This document shows positions 51,201 to 63,100 of a DNA stretch of 64,000 nucleotides, in pieces. The stretch's first letter is position 1, and the number at the start of each line of letters is the position of its first letter. The translations under genes and the position numbers were made by a program. Below the pieces are notes generated by a model. The model was not told the origin of the DNA and searched no databases. It saw nothing but the letters and a program-made list of their open reading frames with translations. This DNA is from Oryzias latipes (taxonomy: Eukaryota; Chordata; Actinopteri; Beloniformes; Adrianichthyidae), in the NCBI RefSeq assembly GCF_002234675.1, contig NC_019867.2, positions 26,959,166 to 27,023,165 of the forward strand, in the 5' to 3' direction.

Positions 51201-54200
51201 TGAGTTTCCACAAACTGTCCCTGAATACACACCTCAAACTCCTATATTAGAAGTCCTTCTGTCTTTGACCTGCATTCAAGGAAAACTACTTTTCAATCAT
51301 AGCACATCTTCACAGTTAAAGTGACCCACAATCTCATATTTTCTTAGTAAATCAGGACAGGTGTTCCTCTCGTCTTTTTACTCCTCTACAATAATAATAG
51401 CACCTGCATTGAATCTTAATGTTAGTGTCATCTTTGTGGGCTGTAATAATCTAATGTAACTGTTTCTCATTGAGGTGGGAGCTGAGCACTGCTTTGAGTC
51501 AATGTCACGTCTGCAATCCCGCTTTGAGCAGCACCTTTAGATCCGGTACCATCAGCTGATTCCAGGCTGTGCATCTCTAGTCTGGAAGTTTTGAAGCATT
51601 GAGCCATTGTCAGTAGATGTGACGTGGCTTTAGTATTGACTCTTTAAAAGGCCAAGTCACACAGTAACTACCAACATTTTCTGCAGATTAAATGAAAGAG
51701 TGAGAAAAGTTGTGGTCTTTATGTGACGTTTTCACAGACGGATCATGAATGAACCACGCAAAGAACATGTGAAGCAATGTAGAATATGAACCGTGCGTGT
51801 TTACTGAGGTGGCTATATCCAATTTATTACTGATTTGTGCGACAATTAGGTAATTTAAACGTGATATGCGCGCCGTATATGAAGGTTTATGTCACACTTA
51901 AGAGTCTTTTATTATTACTACACTATGATCTCTATTAGCATCTGCCTCTGCTTTATACTCATCGTTGGGCTCTCCCAAAACCCCAGCTCTTACTTTCATT
52001 AAATGTCCAAAAGGCCACAAAAAAATAAAAATAATACTTAAATCTGCAACAATACAGTCGTACAATTATTAGAAGAAAGTTGGAATTTTATGAGGAAAAA
52101 AAAGTTAAATACTTTCAAGAAAAAGTGTTAAAATTTGACGAGAGTAAACTTGTAGATTATGAGTCAATATTTTACAAAAGTAAAGTAATAGTTTCGTAAT
52201 TTCTACATTGATAATTTTACATTTATGAAACAATAGTCTGTTTACTAAACGACAACACAAAAAGAGGCAATATTGTGTTTTTTTAGCGCGAGAGACGAAG
52301 AGCGCATCGTCCTTCATTCAGCCTTGGTTTCACAAATAAGGACATATTACAGTGAGTTAAGATTGTTTTAATAGAAGTATAGTATAGTTGCAGAGGTCCA
52401 AATGCATTATGGGACATGGAGGCTTACATGACTAACTTTATTTCTGGAAAAGTATGATTTTGTCCAATTACAACTTTTTTCACATGAGATTTATAACTTT
52501 TTTTTTAAATGATGGTCTTAATACTCCATTGTTTATTGCTTACTTGTTTGGAAAAAAAAGACGTTGACCAGCTTTTTTCAGAAAATAGCTCACAACTCAA
52601 AACAGTCACTTTGGGGTAAATATTGCTGTGCCTCCATCCATCCTAGACCTGCAAACCGCCGCATCACGGTGGTCAAACACAAACATTACATCACAGCTCG
52701 GTGTGATCACACACAAACCACATTTTGGACAGTGCACAAAAGAAAGTCTCCCAACATAAACAGGACTTTTGAGAGTTTTTTCCTCTGGTTTGGATGCTGA
52801 GCTGCTGGTGAAGCAAACTGATGCTTTAACTGGACTAAAGGCTTTCTATAAAGGTGAGCAAATACTTCTACAATCCAGTTTGTTGGAAGAATGTATTGCA
52901 TGTTGCTGTAGTTGATGCATCACCTCATTGTGTAAAGTTGTGAACTGTCCTCAAAGGAGGACATCCATGATAGCTTATGTGTGTTTTCTTTAAATATGTT
53001 GATCATATTTCAAAATATATAAATATCTAATTCTAATGAAAAAAACCTAAGAGATGAAAATTCAACTAAATATGTAATAAAAAATCTTTTATTATATTCT
53101 GTAAATGTAATTGAACGGAAAAGCATGAGTAATAGGTCAAATCCCACATGCTTACATCCTATCTAGTGTTTGGTATATTAGTACTTATGGAAACCCTGCA
53201 GCCAATCAGAACCGAGACATGAAGCCGATTTCTCAGACAGAGGAGTTCTGATAAAAATTGTTTTTAACATGTTCTTGTGGGATTTTTCTCATGATGGAGG
53301 ACATACCGGTATATAAAGAAAATTGAGCTTAAAAATTGCATTTCTGAGTTCTTCTTTATTCAAATTGTTGAGAATGAGGAGCAGAGGAAAAAATGCCGTA
53401 TGAAAAAGCTGGTAGGTGTGATGCAGAAAGACACAACGGCAACATCCACTTGTAGACGACCAGATCCGTGTACGTCTTTGATTTCTTCATCTCAGCTGGC
53501 GTGTAGATCAGAACTGTACGGCTGGATAGCTCCAATATTGCTCGCCATGTTTGCTGCACCGGTACAGTTACGTTGGTTTTTTTTTGAGAGGCTGTAAGCT
53601 AGCGGGAGTGCGTGGAAACAGACGGATGACGGTAATGGAAGCAGACTCACTATGCACCAACTCAGAGGTGAATTTCTGATGAACAACTGCCACTCTGCAG
53701 AAACTACGTCCTAGAAAACAACACAAGTTTTGGGGATTTGGGCTCAAAACTGCTCAATCATAATTAAATGACCACTAGAAAAGGTCTGAAAAACGATCTA
53801 AAGATGATCGGAGTGGGACTAGATCAGAACAGATGAACGCAGACGTCATGATTTTATTGATAATGTCGACACAAAAAGGCATAATGACCAGCATAGAAAC
53901 GCTTTATTGAACATTTAAAGAAATGAAAGAAAACGCGCTCGATCTTAAAAACCTTGACATGACTTGGAACAGGAAATTACAACAGCATTTCTACATTAAA
54001 ATGCAAATTGTTCAGCCAATTTGAACGTTAAGCAATTATCTATTACATTTCTATACAAATAAAAAAAACACTACTTGAATTACATTTTTTCCTCGTCAAT
54101 TTGTTTTTCTATCTCACATTTGGGTTGTTTTTATGCTGTTCTAGACTGACTTTTTTAGGGGCACATTTTAAATTAATATTAATATATATTTTCTGTATAA

Positions 54201-54536
54201 TTAAAGTGTCTTAAATCACGGTGTAAAAATGTAGTTTAATGCAGATTTCTAGTCTACCGACAGTAAGATGAGAATAACGAAGCGTTAGACCAACAAAGGC
54301 TACTAAACAGATCCGCAAACGGGGCATAAAACTTGGCATATAATAAAAATGCACTGAGGGGGCAATAACTACAGTTATGACAACACGCGCTAGCTCAATA
54401 GCCCAAGAGAAAGGGCAGCTAACCTGCTGTCAGAAGGTTAGCCCTCCCCGCTAAAAAAAAAAAAATGTTGTTTCAATCAAACTTACCCTCCCGTAGGAGA
54501 CAAGAAGTCAACGTCTTCATCGTCTGCGCTGAACAT
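24846..54536 (-). CDS. fkbp15: FK506-binding protein 15 (WAFL), complete
   Basis: Twenty-nine coding exons sum to 3498 nt (1165 aa), with matching phase at every junction. In order: 54487-54536, 48660-48766, 48496-48577, 48033-48102, 47838-47912, 47654-47752, 43622-43771, 43472-43540, 42374-42517, 41056-41198, 40915-40963, 40712-40828, 40346-40439, 40177-40271, 40001-40070, 39144-39253, 38975-39070, 37177-37271, 36111-36213, 33657-33828, 33252-33388, 32980-33129, 31274-31414, 30659-30751, 29964-30077, 29268-29375, 26621-27207, 24994-25096, 24846-24920. The order is a WH1-like N-terminus, an FKBP domain, a linker, a long coiled coil and an acidic tail, as in mammalian FKBP15 (about 1220 aa). 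The family acts on early endosomes with actin and the WASH machinery. One junction (exon 12) uses a GC donor. Confidence 0.96.
25615..25822 (+). repeat. MITE family A copy 5 in an fkbp15 intron
   Basis: Full-length copy from 'cccttgtgctatc' to 'gatagcacaagggtt', in the intron between exons 27 and 28. Confidence 0.8.
27458..29012. repeat. 1.55-kb CATC/CATG satellite-like tract in fkbp15 intron 26
   Basis: Built almost wholly from TCCA units with regular TGCA and AGGCATCC variants. Blocks recur at a higher-order spacing of about 390 bp: 'catgcatgcatctatcc' at 28023 and 28411, and paired AGGCATCC blocks at 28144 and 28540. Because 4-bp units avoid stops, long open frames appear on both strands; these are artefacts. 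Confidence 0.95.
29268..39070 (-). CDS. fkbp15: fkbp15 exons 17-26: coiled-coil region
   Basis: Residues 509-911. A long heptad-rich stretch includes [70 protein letters not shown] and [18 protein letters not shown]. It ends in the conserved block [18 protein letters not shown]. In mammalian FKBP15 this region mediates oligomerisation and endosomal targeting. Exon 26 has exactly 108 nt and phase 0 at both ends. Confidence 0.93.
30935..31170 (+). repeat. repeat family C fragment
   Basis: 'gaagaaaattaagttgcga' through 'gcatccacttgcagacaaat' and 'gctggtatctggatctaaac' matches the longer copies at 39381-39965 and 53262-53830. It lies in fkbp15 intron 23. Confidence 0.6.
31965..32178 (-). repeat. 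tRNA-derived SINE
   Basis: On the minus strand: 'gtggtgcagaggtagagtgg' (A-box-like), then GGTTTAGCTCC (degenerate B box) and a tail with 'tttacagccacagtcctatt' on the plus strand. The full length is about 210 bp. A tail-only copy lies at 10640-10750. Confidence 0.7.
32318..32600 (+). repeat. tRNA-derived SINE, different family
   Basis: Head 'cagtggctcaggcagttgag' contains an A-box-like TGGCTCAGGCAGT. GGTTCACATCC follows as a B box. The body contains 'ccacgcccctgtcagtctgc'. It lies in fkbp15 intron 22. Confidence 0.65.
34185..34560. repeat. possible degraded LINE fragment in fkbp15 intron 19
   Basis: The segments 'gccagacctccatttccatg' and 'ccaaacaagctcacctggat' resemble the 3' coding part of a fish non-LTR element in antisense. 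It is heavily decayed, with no intact frame. Confidence 0.35.
34561..35744. other. fkbp15 intron 19, nothing assigned
   Basis: Unique sequence with one short block rich in simple words. No exon belonging to fkbp15 is missing here: exons 19 and 20 join in frame. Confidence 0.4.
35745..35993 (-). repeat. SINE body without head
   Basis: 'gctggagcctatcctggcca' to 'gggagggagccggagtcccc' matches the SINE at 12030-12405 but stops before the tRNA-like head, as 5'-truncated SINEs do. Confidence 0.65.
37434..37934. mobile_element. MITE family B copy 2 with 15-bp TIR
   Basis: AGCTATGTTCACACC at the left and GGTGTGAACATAGCT at the right are exact inverted repeats. The copy is 501 bp long and lies in fkbp15 intron 17. 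Two more divergent copies lie at 9187 and 60843. No coding capacity is seen. Confidence 0.75.
38112..38952. mobile_element. hAT-like non-autonomous element (family D), right end truncated
   Basis: Starts CAGTGTTTTTCAACC and ends in 'cggcacactag' without the final terminal repeat. The complete relative is at 44657-45522. Its right edge lies about 22 bp from the donor end of fkbp15 exon 17 (38975), the closest transposon to a splice site in the window. Confidence 0.75.
39144..41198 (-). CDS. fkbp15: fkbp15 exons 10-16: low-complexity linker and start of the helical region
   Basis: Residues 283-508. The linker is rich in Ser and Pro, with the conserved blocks [10 protein letters not shown] and [19 protein letters not shown]. 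It ends in [20 protein letters not shown] and [14 protein letters not shown], where the helical region begins. Exon 12 (40712-40828) ends GAACTTGAG followed by GCCAGT; only this boundary keeps frame with exon 13, which starts GACCCCGG. Confidence 0.9.
39381..39965 (+). repeat. repeat family C, long copy 1
   Basis: Shares 'tttctcatgatggaggac', 'ctgtacggctggg', 'gctccaatattgctcg' and 'caactcagaggtgaattt' with 53262-53830. No terminal repeats are clear, so the type is unknown. Confidence 0.65.
41489..42071. mobile_element. MITE family E with perfect 20-bp TIR
   Basis: TAAAGGCCGTGTCACACAGC (41489-41508) is exactly repeated in reverse complement at 42052-42071. The element is 583 bp, in fkbp15 intron 9. 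A diverged relative at 51650-51900 shares 'gtggtctttacgtga'-type and 'aatttaaacgtgata' segments. A 116-codon antisense open frame has no similarity that I recognise. Confidence 0.8.
42101..42288. repeat. hAT-like MITE
   Basis: 'cagggatgtcagactccaga' and 'ggagtttgacaccggtg' form inverted ends. The inside has 'cacctagatcaggtgtgtt'. It is the same palindromic family as 49499-49676. Confidence 0.6.
42374..43771 (-). CDS. fkbp15: fkbp15 exons 7-9: FKBP-type PPIase domain
   Basis: Residues 162-282. Recognisable FKBP segments are [64 protein letters not shown] and LIFEVELRR. The Tyr of YTG, the FD pair, the VI-GW segment, the AYG Tyr and the Phe of IFEVEL correspond to the FK506/proline pocket of FKBP12. 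The position of FKBP12 His87 is Val, and the 40s-loop residues are not conserved. The domain should fold; catalytic activity is uncertain. Confidence 0.93.
44090..44560 (+). pseudogene. decayed Tc1-like transposase fragment
   Basis: One frame of 'ggtgggagtgtcatggtatg' reads GGSVMVW, a typical Tc1 motif. The preceding 'aagaccacagcggggact' fits the region before it. No frame is open across it. It lies in fkbp15 intron 6. Confidence 0.5.
44657..45522. mobile_element. complete hAT-like non-autonomous element (family D), 866 bp
   Basis: Ends CAGTGTTTTTCAACC and GGTTGAAAAACACTG are exact inverted repeats of 15 bp. The flanks are identical 8-bp duplications TATTAGCA (44649-44656 and 45523-45530). 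Subterminal 'gcggcacac' words repeat near both ends. There is no transposase frame. It lies in fkbp15 intron 6. Confidence 0.9.
45531..47640. other. fkbp15 intron 6, nothing assigned
   Basis: About 2 kb without a supported exon or recognised repeat. A short (GT)n run occurs near 46957-46970. Confidence 0.4.
47654..54536 (-). CDS. fkbp15: fkbp15 exons 1-6: N-terminus and WH1-like domain
   Basis: These exons encode residues 1-161. The protein starts [17 protein letters not shown], an acidic N-terminus shared with mammalian FKBP15. Next come [22 protein letters not shown] and the WH1-like block: [36 protein letters not shown] and [19 protein letters not shown]. Intron 1 (48767-54486) is 5.7 kb and holds a copia relic, two MITE-like repeats and a 570-bp repeat. 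The ATG was chosen because it matches the family N-terminus and is the first in the exon. Confidence 0.93.
48200..48461 (-). repeat. MITE family A copy 6, inverted orientation
   Basis: Ends 'atcccttgtgctatattgtg' and 'gatagcacaaggga'. It carries a local palindrome 'ccaacgttaacgtgcc' / 'gcgcattaacgttggg' near 48237-48267, where part of the terminus has been duplicated in reverse. Confidence 0.75.
49499..49676. repeat. hAT-like MITE, nearly complete
   Basis: 'cagcggtgcccaaatccag' at the left and 'cctggatttgggcaaccc' at the right are inverted. The inside has 'cacctggatcaggtgtgttt'. It lies in fkbp15 intron 1. Confidence 0.65.
49900..51450 (-). pseudogene. Ty1/copia-like pol relic in fkbp15 intron 1
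   Basis: Minus-strand fragments appear in copia order. They are [21 protein letters not shown] (integrase core, near 51080-51140), [10 protein letters not shown] (near 50983-51012), [20 protein letters not shown] (RT start, near 50390-50450), [13 protein letters not shown] (near 50245-50285) and IDDLIMAAN (RT active-site region, near 50065-50092). Many frameshifts and stops separate them, and no LTRs were found. It is an old, inactive copy in the same orientation as fkbp15. Confidence 0.75.
51451..53260. other. fkbp15 intron 1, mostly unassigned
   Basis: Contains the diverged MITE-E relative at 51650-51900. The rest is AT-rich without a supported exon. Confidence 0.4.
53262..53830 (+). repeat. 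repeat family C, long copy 2
   Basis: Alignable by eye with 39381-39965 over about 570 bp, through 'ctgtacggctggatagctcc' and 'ctcagaggtgaatttctgat'. Type unknown. Confidence 0.65.
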
Positions 54537-54690
54537 CCTTTAAGTTAAAATTGTTCACTTATCAGATAAAACAAACAAGACAGCGACTTATCTGCTTTGC
54601 TTCTCAACTTCCCTTTCCTGGGTGGGATCAGCTGACTCTCCACCTGACTTTTCCGGTGACGCCACTCTTTACCACCAGAGGGCGCCAAAG
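54537..54690 (-). promoter_or_regulatory. fkbp15 promoter region
   Basis: The 150 bp before the ATG on the minus strand lack a TATA box. They contain GGCGTCACCGGAAAAG near 54642-54658 (CRE-like half-site next to an ETS-like CCGGAA) and a CTCF-like CCACCAGAGGGCGCC at 54672-54686. The start of transcription cannot be fixed by reading. Confidence 0.5.
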
Positions 54691-54950
54691 GCTGCAGGGT
54701 CTGTTTTATCATTTTTATTTTTTAGGAAATGTTTATGTCTATGATTTTAGTACAAAACTCAAATCCAATACAATACCTGGTGTCAGAACATTTTTGTCGA
54801 GTAAATTAAAGAATAAAACAATATTTAACAATGTCATATAACAGAAGAATTCACCCCATAGAGATAGAAAAGAAATTCAAATTAAAACTTTATTTATAAA
54901 ACACTTTTCACACAGCAGCAACACAAAGTACTTTACAGGTTTAACCGTTT

Positions 54951-56094
54951 TGCTATCCTAGGCACTTTGACATTGGGAGTTGGGTCATCTAGACCCACTA
55001 GACAGTGCTCTGAACCTTTTTTCTTCAATCATTTGTGATCTTCACTGGTGTCCATGATTACATGAAATCTTTCCACCTTTATTCATTTATTCTTTTTTTA
55101 TTCAAGGTTTTATTGCCGTTTGCACATGCGGCACATCAGAATTTTTCTTTGGCATCTCTCATGTCAGGGTAACTTAAAAAGGACAAAAAATTAGATAATT
55201 AAATAGAATAAAGTTACAAGTTAAAATTAGATAACCAAAATTACAAGATATTTAAAAAATATAAATCTGAGTAAAAATGAATATTGCAGCGACCCAGACT
55301 GTACAGAAGAGTTATTGCACATAGAATTATTGCACATAGTTATTGTTTATTGCACTTAGTGATTTCGTCCAGTCTTCCCTTTCTGATGTCCTTTGCCAGC
55401 ATTCTGATTGCTGTTGGGAAACAACTGTCGTGGAAGCCTGTGGTGTGTGCTTGGATGCTTTCAGGCCTGCAACGTCTGAGGTTGTGGCCTGAGTCCACAC
55501 ACTGGATCAGTGCGTGAGCAGGGTGGTGTCTGTCTCTGATGGTCTTAGAGACGCTCCTCCTGCTTGTAGATGGTGTCCATATGGAAAGTTGCAACCTATA
55601 ATTATGCCCGCTGTGTTGATAACCCTCTGCAGCGTCTTCCTTTCTTTTATGGTGGTGTTTCCAAACCAGGCTGTTAGTCCGCTGGTGAGGATGCTTTCCA
55701 CAAGCCCCCTGTAGGCTTGGGTGAGGGTCCGGTGCTTGAGACCAGCCTTCTTCAGCAACCTGATGAAGCACAACCTCTGCTGGGCTTTCTTCACTGTGGC
55801 AACAGTGTTTCTTTCCCAGCTGAGGCTGTTAGTGATCTGCAGACCCAGGAACCGGTGGCAGTCGGTCCGCTCCACCACAGTCCTGTTGATGATGAGCGGT
55901 TGATGTGGCGGTGCTTTCCTTCTGTAGTCCACAATTACTTCTTTTGTTTTCTCTACGTTGAGAACAAGGTCGTTGTTCGTTGATGGTGATCCTGTGCACG
56001 AGGTCTCTGTGTGTCTCTGTATTTATCCACCTTTGTCATGGTAGGGAGAACACGTCAATGCAAGGGTGGGGTCATCTAAGATAGCACAATGGTT
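54951..56094 (-). repeat. MITE family A copy 7, split by a LINE
   Basis: The left part is 54951-55084 ('gggagttgggtcatctagac'), and the right part 56020-56094 ends 'gatagcacaatggtt'. The two halves meet in the family sequence 'cctttatccacctttgtc', so the LINE between them was inserted later. Confidence 0.75.
55085..56019 (-). mobile_element. L2-like LINE 3' end, minus strand, frameshifted
   Basis: Minus-strand translation gives APPHQPLIINRTVVERTDC, FLGLQITNSLSWERNT, KKAQQRLCFIRLLKKAG and RGLVESILTSGLTAWFGN, then, after a frameshift, RDRHHPAHALIQCVDSG. These are the same C-terminal ORF2 blocks as in the plus-strand relic at 3672-4921, but it is a different copy. Direct 'tttat' repeats at the borders fit a short target duplication. 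Confidence 0.8.
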
Positions 56095-56431
56095 AAAACA
56101 TTTACAAATAAAATTATAAAAGACAGAATGCAATGATACGAATTTTTAAAAAATTTAATTAAAACAGGGATTCAATAATTAGAAATAATAAATTAAAAAA
56201 ACTTTAAGTAGCTTTAAACATTTTTATTTTATTTAATACGGGCATGTTTCCTGGCCATTTCCCATTGCCAAAATTATGGTTTATTGGAATGAAAAACTTT
56301 CTTTTGTTAAAAAAATTCAAAGATTACTATTTGGAAAATTCAAATCCAATAACATGAGGCAGTATGGCATGTCACAAGTACAAAACTAGAACAAAGTCTA
56401 AGCAGCACATGAAAACAATATAAAGTAATAA

Positions 56432-56620
56432 AATAAAGTTGTTGTTTCTCTTTCGGCTTTTTCCCATCAGGGGTCGCCACAGCGAACAAGTCGCATGGTA
56501 AATTTGGCAATGTTTTACGCCGGATGCCCTTCCTGCCGCAACCTTCTCAAAGCAACCGGGCTTGGGACCGGCACAGAGGTAGAGCAGGGAACAGGGAGCA
56601 GCCCGGATTCGAACCTGGGT
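56432..56620 (-). repeat. tRNA-derived SINE next to a (TA)n tract
   Basis: On the minus strand GGTTCGAATCC is a near-perfect Pol III B box (56600-56620 region). A body follows with 'gtcgccacagcgaac' on the plus strand. The A-box half is missing, and the (TA)n tract takes its place. Confidence 0.6.
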
Positions 56621-56621
56621 T

Positions 56622-59470
<2,849 letters not shown>

Positions 59471-59477
59471 CCACGAA

Positions 59478-59617
59478 GGTCACTGCAACACCGACGAGTC
59501 CTGGTCACTGCAACACCGACGAGTCCCGGTCACTGCAACACCGACGAGTCCTGGTCACTGCAACACCGACGAGTCCTGGTCACTGCAACAACGACGAGTC
59601 CCGGTCACTGCAACAAG
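59478..59617. repeat. 25-bp minisatellite, five and a half copies
   Basis: Unit 'ggtcactgcaacaccgac' + 'gagtcct', repeated head to tail with C/T differences at the last bases. The copies are contiguous, without spacers. Confidence 0.9.
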
Positions 59618-60085
59618 GAAAACGAGGCAGATCTTTCTGTGAGAATCAGCATTAGCACAATCAGTGGACAGAGAACCCAAAAGACATTTAATGCGAGTGA
59701 GGAGCTTTTGTCCAGTTTCAACTAATTCCAGTATCTTTACCCCATCTGGATTTTCAATTATACTATACTACGTTTCTACTAGTAGTGCCGTTTTTCCAAA
59801 CATCCAACCAAAAGTAGACCGAAAAAAAAAAATGTTGGTAAACACGGGACCTAATAATCATGGGAAATGCTACTTTTTAAACCAATTCCAATTTTAAATC
59901 TGCCTATGTGGCACTAAGAGTAAAAACTTTAATTTTATAATATTGCCATCGTCTGCCCCTACTTGCAGCTAAACTTTAGTATTTATCATTTTCCTTTACA
60001 TATTTATTCTAAGGTCAATTTAGGTTTAAGATTTTTGCTGAAATTTCTAAACTGTTTTAAATTTCAGACTTTTGAGTTCTCTGTC

Positions 60086-60089
<4 letters not shown>

Positions 60090-60133
<44 letters not shown>
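60090..60133. repeat. (GT)n microsatellite
   Basis: An uninterrupted GT run just downstream (minus-strand sense) of the kinase stop codon, so probably in its 3' UTR. An AATAAA candidate on the minus strand follows at 60003-60008. Confidence 0.9.
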
Positions 60134-60134
<1 letters not shown>

Positions 60135-60176
60135 ATGTTTGTAGGTGTGTCTGAGTCTGAGTGATTTCTTTTTCTT

Positions 60177-63100
60177 TTATCTGAGCCATGGATGGTGGAG
60201 GAGATCTTGCAGGTAGGGGCGCTGTTCTTCAGAAGTATTCAAACATGCTTGGAAAAAGTCTTGGCACTCTGGAGAAAGAAAAGAAAAGTAAAGCAAAGAT
60301 TAAGGTCAGATAAGGTCAGAGCCTCAGCATCCATGCCGAGAAAGAGGATTTCTTACCTTCTGACAGTTCACTGTCAATCATCAGATCCCCTTCGAGAAAA
60401 TCCATTGTTGAGAAATCGCCGTGGGAATGGAGGGTTTCATACAAAACTACCCCAAGCTGCCACACTGTGGTTGACCCTGGGCTACAAAAGCCTTTAAAGG
60501 CTTCTGGGGGGGCATTTATAGGAGTTCCTGGAAAAAAATAAATATTAGTCATATTCCTGCTCATTTGACATGTTTTTATTTGTTGATGCAGATCTTCTAC
60601 CTGAAAATCCTCTAAGGATGGAATCCTTTTCTGCCATGCAGCTCACTCCAAAGTCTATAAGACGAGCTTGTGGTGTATTTGAGTGGCTTTGAATGAGGAT
60701 GTTTTCAGTTTTGATGTCTTGGTGGAAGATATTTCTGTCCTCGAGGTCGATGGCTGTGCGAATGAGCTGTGTCATTATGATCTGAAATAGATAAAAAAGA
60801 AGTAATAAGCTGAGGCAGCAAAGCACAAGCCTCCTTCTAAAACAGCATGCACGCCGGCCTCGTCAAGATGCGTTCAGGTGGCCACCTCCAATGAAAAGTC
60901 TATGTGAATGTGCATTTTGGGCCTTCACCTTTAAAACTCTCGCTGCGCACGTTTTTATGGCCGTTTTCAAGCTCCACGTACAAAACGAACGGCCATTGAA
61001 CATGTGTTGCAAGTCAAACCAGGTTGAATTTTGACCTTTCGGGGAGTTGTGCAGGATGAATGACCCCCCCCCCAATTTACAAAATTTACAAGTTGTGCCC
61101 AAATCGAGAGATTTGCACCGCTTCAAAATTTTGGCACCAAGCCTCTCTAAAAGCGAATAAGCCAGTGTGAACACCTTAGGCTAAATGCGTGTTCAAGAAG
61201 CCGCGTTTAGCACGTTCTTGACCACGCATCACATGTCCAGTGTACATGTAGCTTTAGAAGTACTCTTCTTTCTAATGTTCTGAACCTGCTAAAAGCTACT
61301 TTTGCTTCTGCATCGGACACTTAACTACTTTATGAAACAAGGTTGCATTGAATAAACATTTCAGCTACAGGAAGTTTCTGCAGCAACAGAACACCATAAA
61401 CCAACACAGACTGCACACAGGCCTACCTTGGCTTCTTCTTCTTCCAGTGTGCCTCCTTTGGTATCAATGTAATGAAAGAGGTCCTCACAAGGGATTGGTC
61501 TCTCCATGACCAGGAGGATTTCTCTGCCGATGTCATACCAGTCCAACAGGGCTACTGGCGCTGCTTTTCCATCTGAAGGAATGGATTCATCTCGTAATTT
61601 TAACATTATGGCCACTTCAGAAGGAACCATTTTTCCACTGCCATCATCCTGAAGAATCAAAACAAAGAGAGCATGAGGAAGAGAAGCACAGAAACCCATT
61701 TAGAGCAGAGATACTCAGAGTCATTTGGCTCAAGCAACTTACCAGTTGTTTATTTCTGATGAAGCATTTCAAAATGTGCTTGATGGCTACCTGCAAGACA
61801 CAAACAAGAGCATTTCTGACTGTGAGATGACTGACAGGAGACAATCTGGGATCATTTAGATTTCCCCTCCATCAAAATCTATTTTCATTCAGACCATCTA
61901 AACCACAAACATCAATAGTCTGATTGTAAATGAATGTATCCAAGTACTTTTGTCATGGTTTTATAAAAAGTCTGTAGCTCATTTACTGTAGCTGCATACA
62001 AAACACTTACTGGTAGGTTGTCAGATTTCCGAAAGCCACCATAAATGGAACCATAACCTCCTTCAGCAAATTGATATTTTTCCACATATTTGGCTTCAAA
62101 TTTATCTGAACACAAAAAAACAGAAATACAATATTAGTTCATTTATGATTGAAAATTATATTATTAAACATAAAGTAACAGTGTAATAAAAAGGAAAATG
62201 TTTTACAATCCTCAGACCTTTATCGGTAATCTCAGTTTTCTCTGAGGATGTTGCAGTTTGTTCGGCGTCACTGGAACTGGAATCTGAAAATGACAAGAAA
62301 AGGGTTTTCTTATTGCAGAGCTTTTCTTTTTTACACCTCTACTACCCCTTTGTGCTAAAACTTAGAGGCAAAACTGTATTTAAGTGTTTTTTAAAGATGT
62401 GTTTTTAAAAAACGGGCTGTGAATTTTAAGAAGCATCTTTAGGAAAGTTGAACCACAGACACTTGCTTTGATTGTAACAACTAAAACATTTTTTTTAAAT
62501 TAGTGTGGGGGCTTAGGAAATGTAAAATATGTTGATGCAAAATAGAGACATTCATTTGGTTGCAGTGTTTGCAGTTAAAGCAGACTTTAAAACAAAGGCA
62601 ACTCATTTTTACGTTTTGAGATAGTCTGAGAGGAGTATGATTCTTTTCTAGTCCTTAATTTGTTATGACACTTTTATTTTTAATTTTTTTCCTTGTCCCG
62701 CAAAAAAACCATGGGGTCTGTGTGTCTTATTTACCTTTTAGAGTCGTTTTCCTCTTCTTCGGCTCTGTTATTTCTTCCTCTTTGTCTTCCTGTCTTTTCC
62801 TCTTTAGTGTTGTCACTTGGGTCTTGTCTTGGGTGCTGGTAGAGGGTTGTGAAGGCTCAGGTGCAGAAGACTCAATCGGTTTATGGTTTAGATGTTTTTT
62901 CTTCTGTTTCTTCTTTCTAGGGAAAGACTTCCTCTCAGCGTTTTTGGTTGGTCCATCATCTGAAGATCAACAACAAAACAGCTTAATTAGTAAAGAATAT
63001 TCATTTTATATTTCACAGTTTACTGCTCGAGTTCACACCAAGTATATCAATGTGTTGGGGGCTTTTATTTGAAAAGCTAAATGAGTTGAGATGTTATCAC

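Noticed and set aside
56600-56620. Pol III B-box match as a tRNA gene.
   Set aside because: There is no A box or cloverleaf; it is the head remnant of a SINE.
59478-59617. Regular 25-bp repeats that could suggest a CRISPR array.
   Set aside because: The units are contiguous with no unique spacers, and the genome is a vertebrate; it is a minisatellite.
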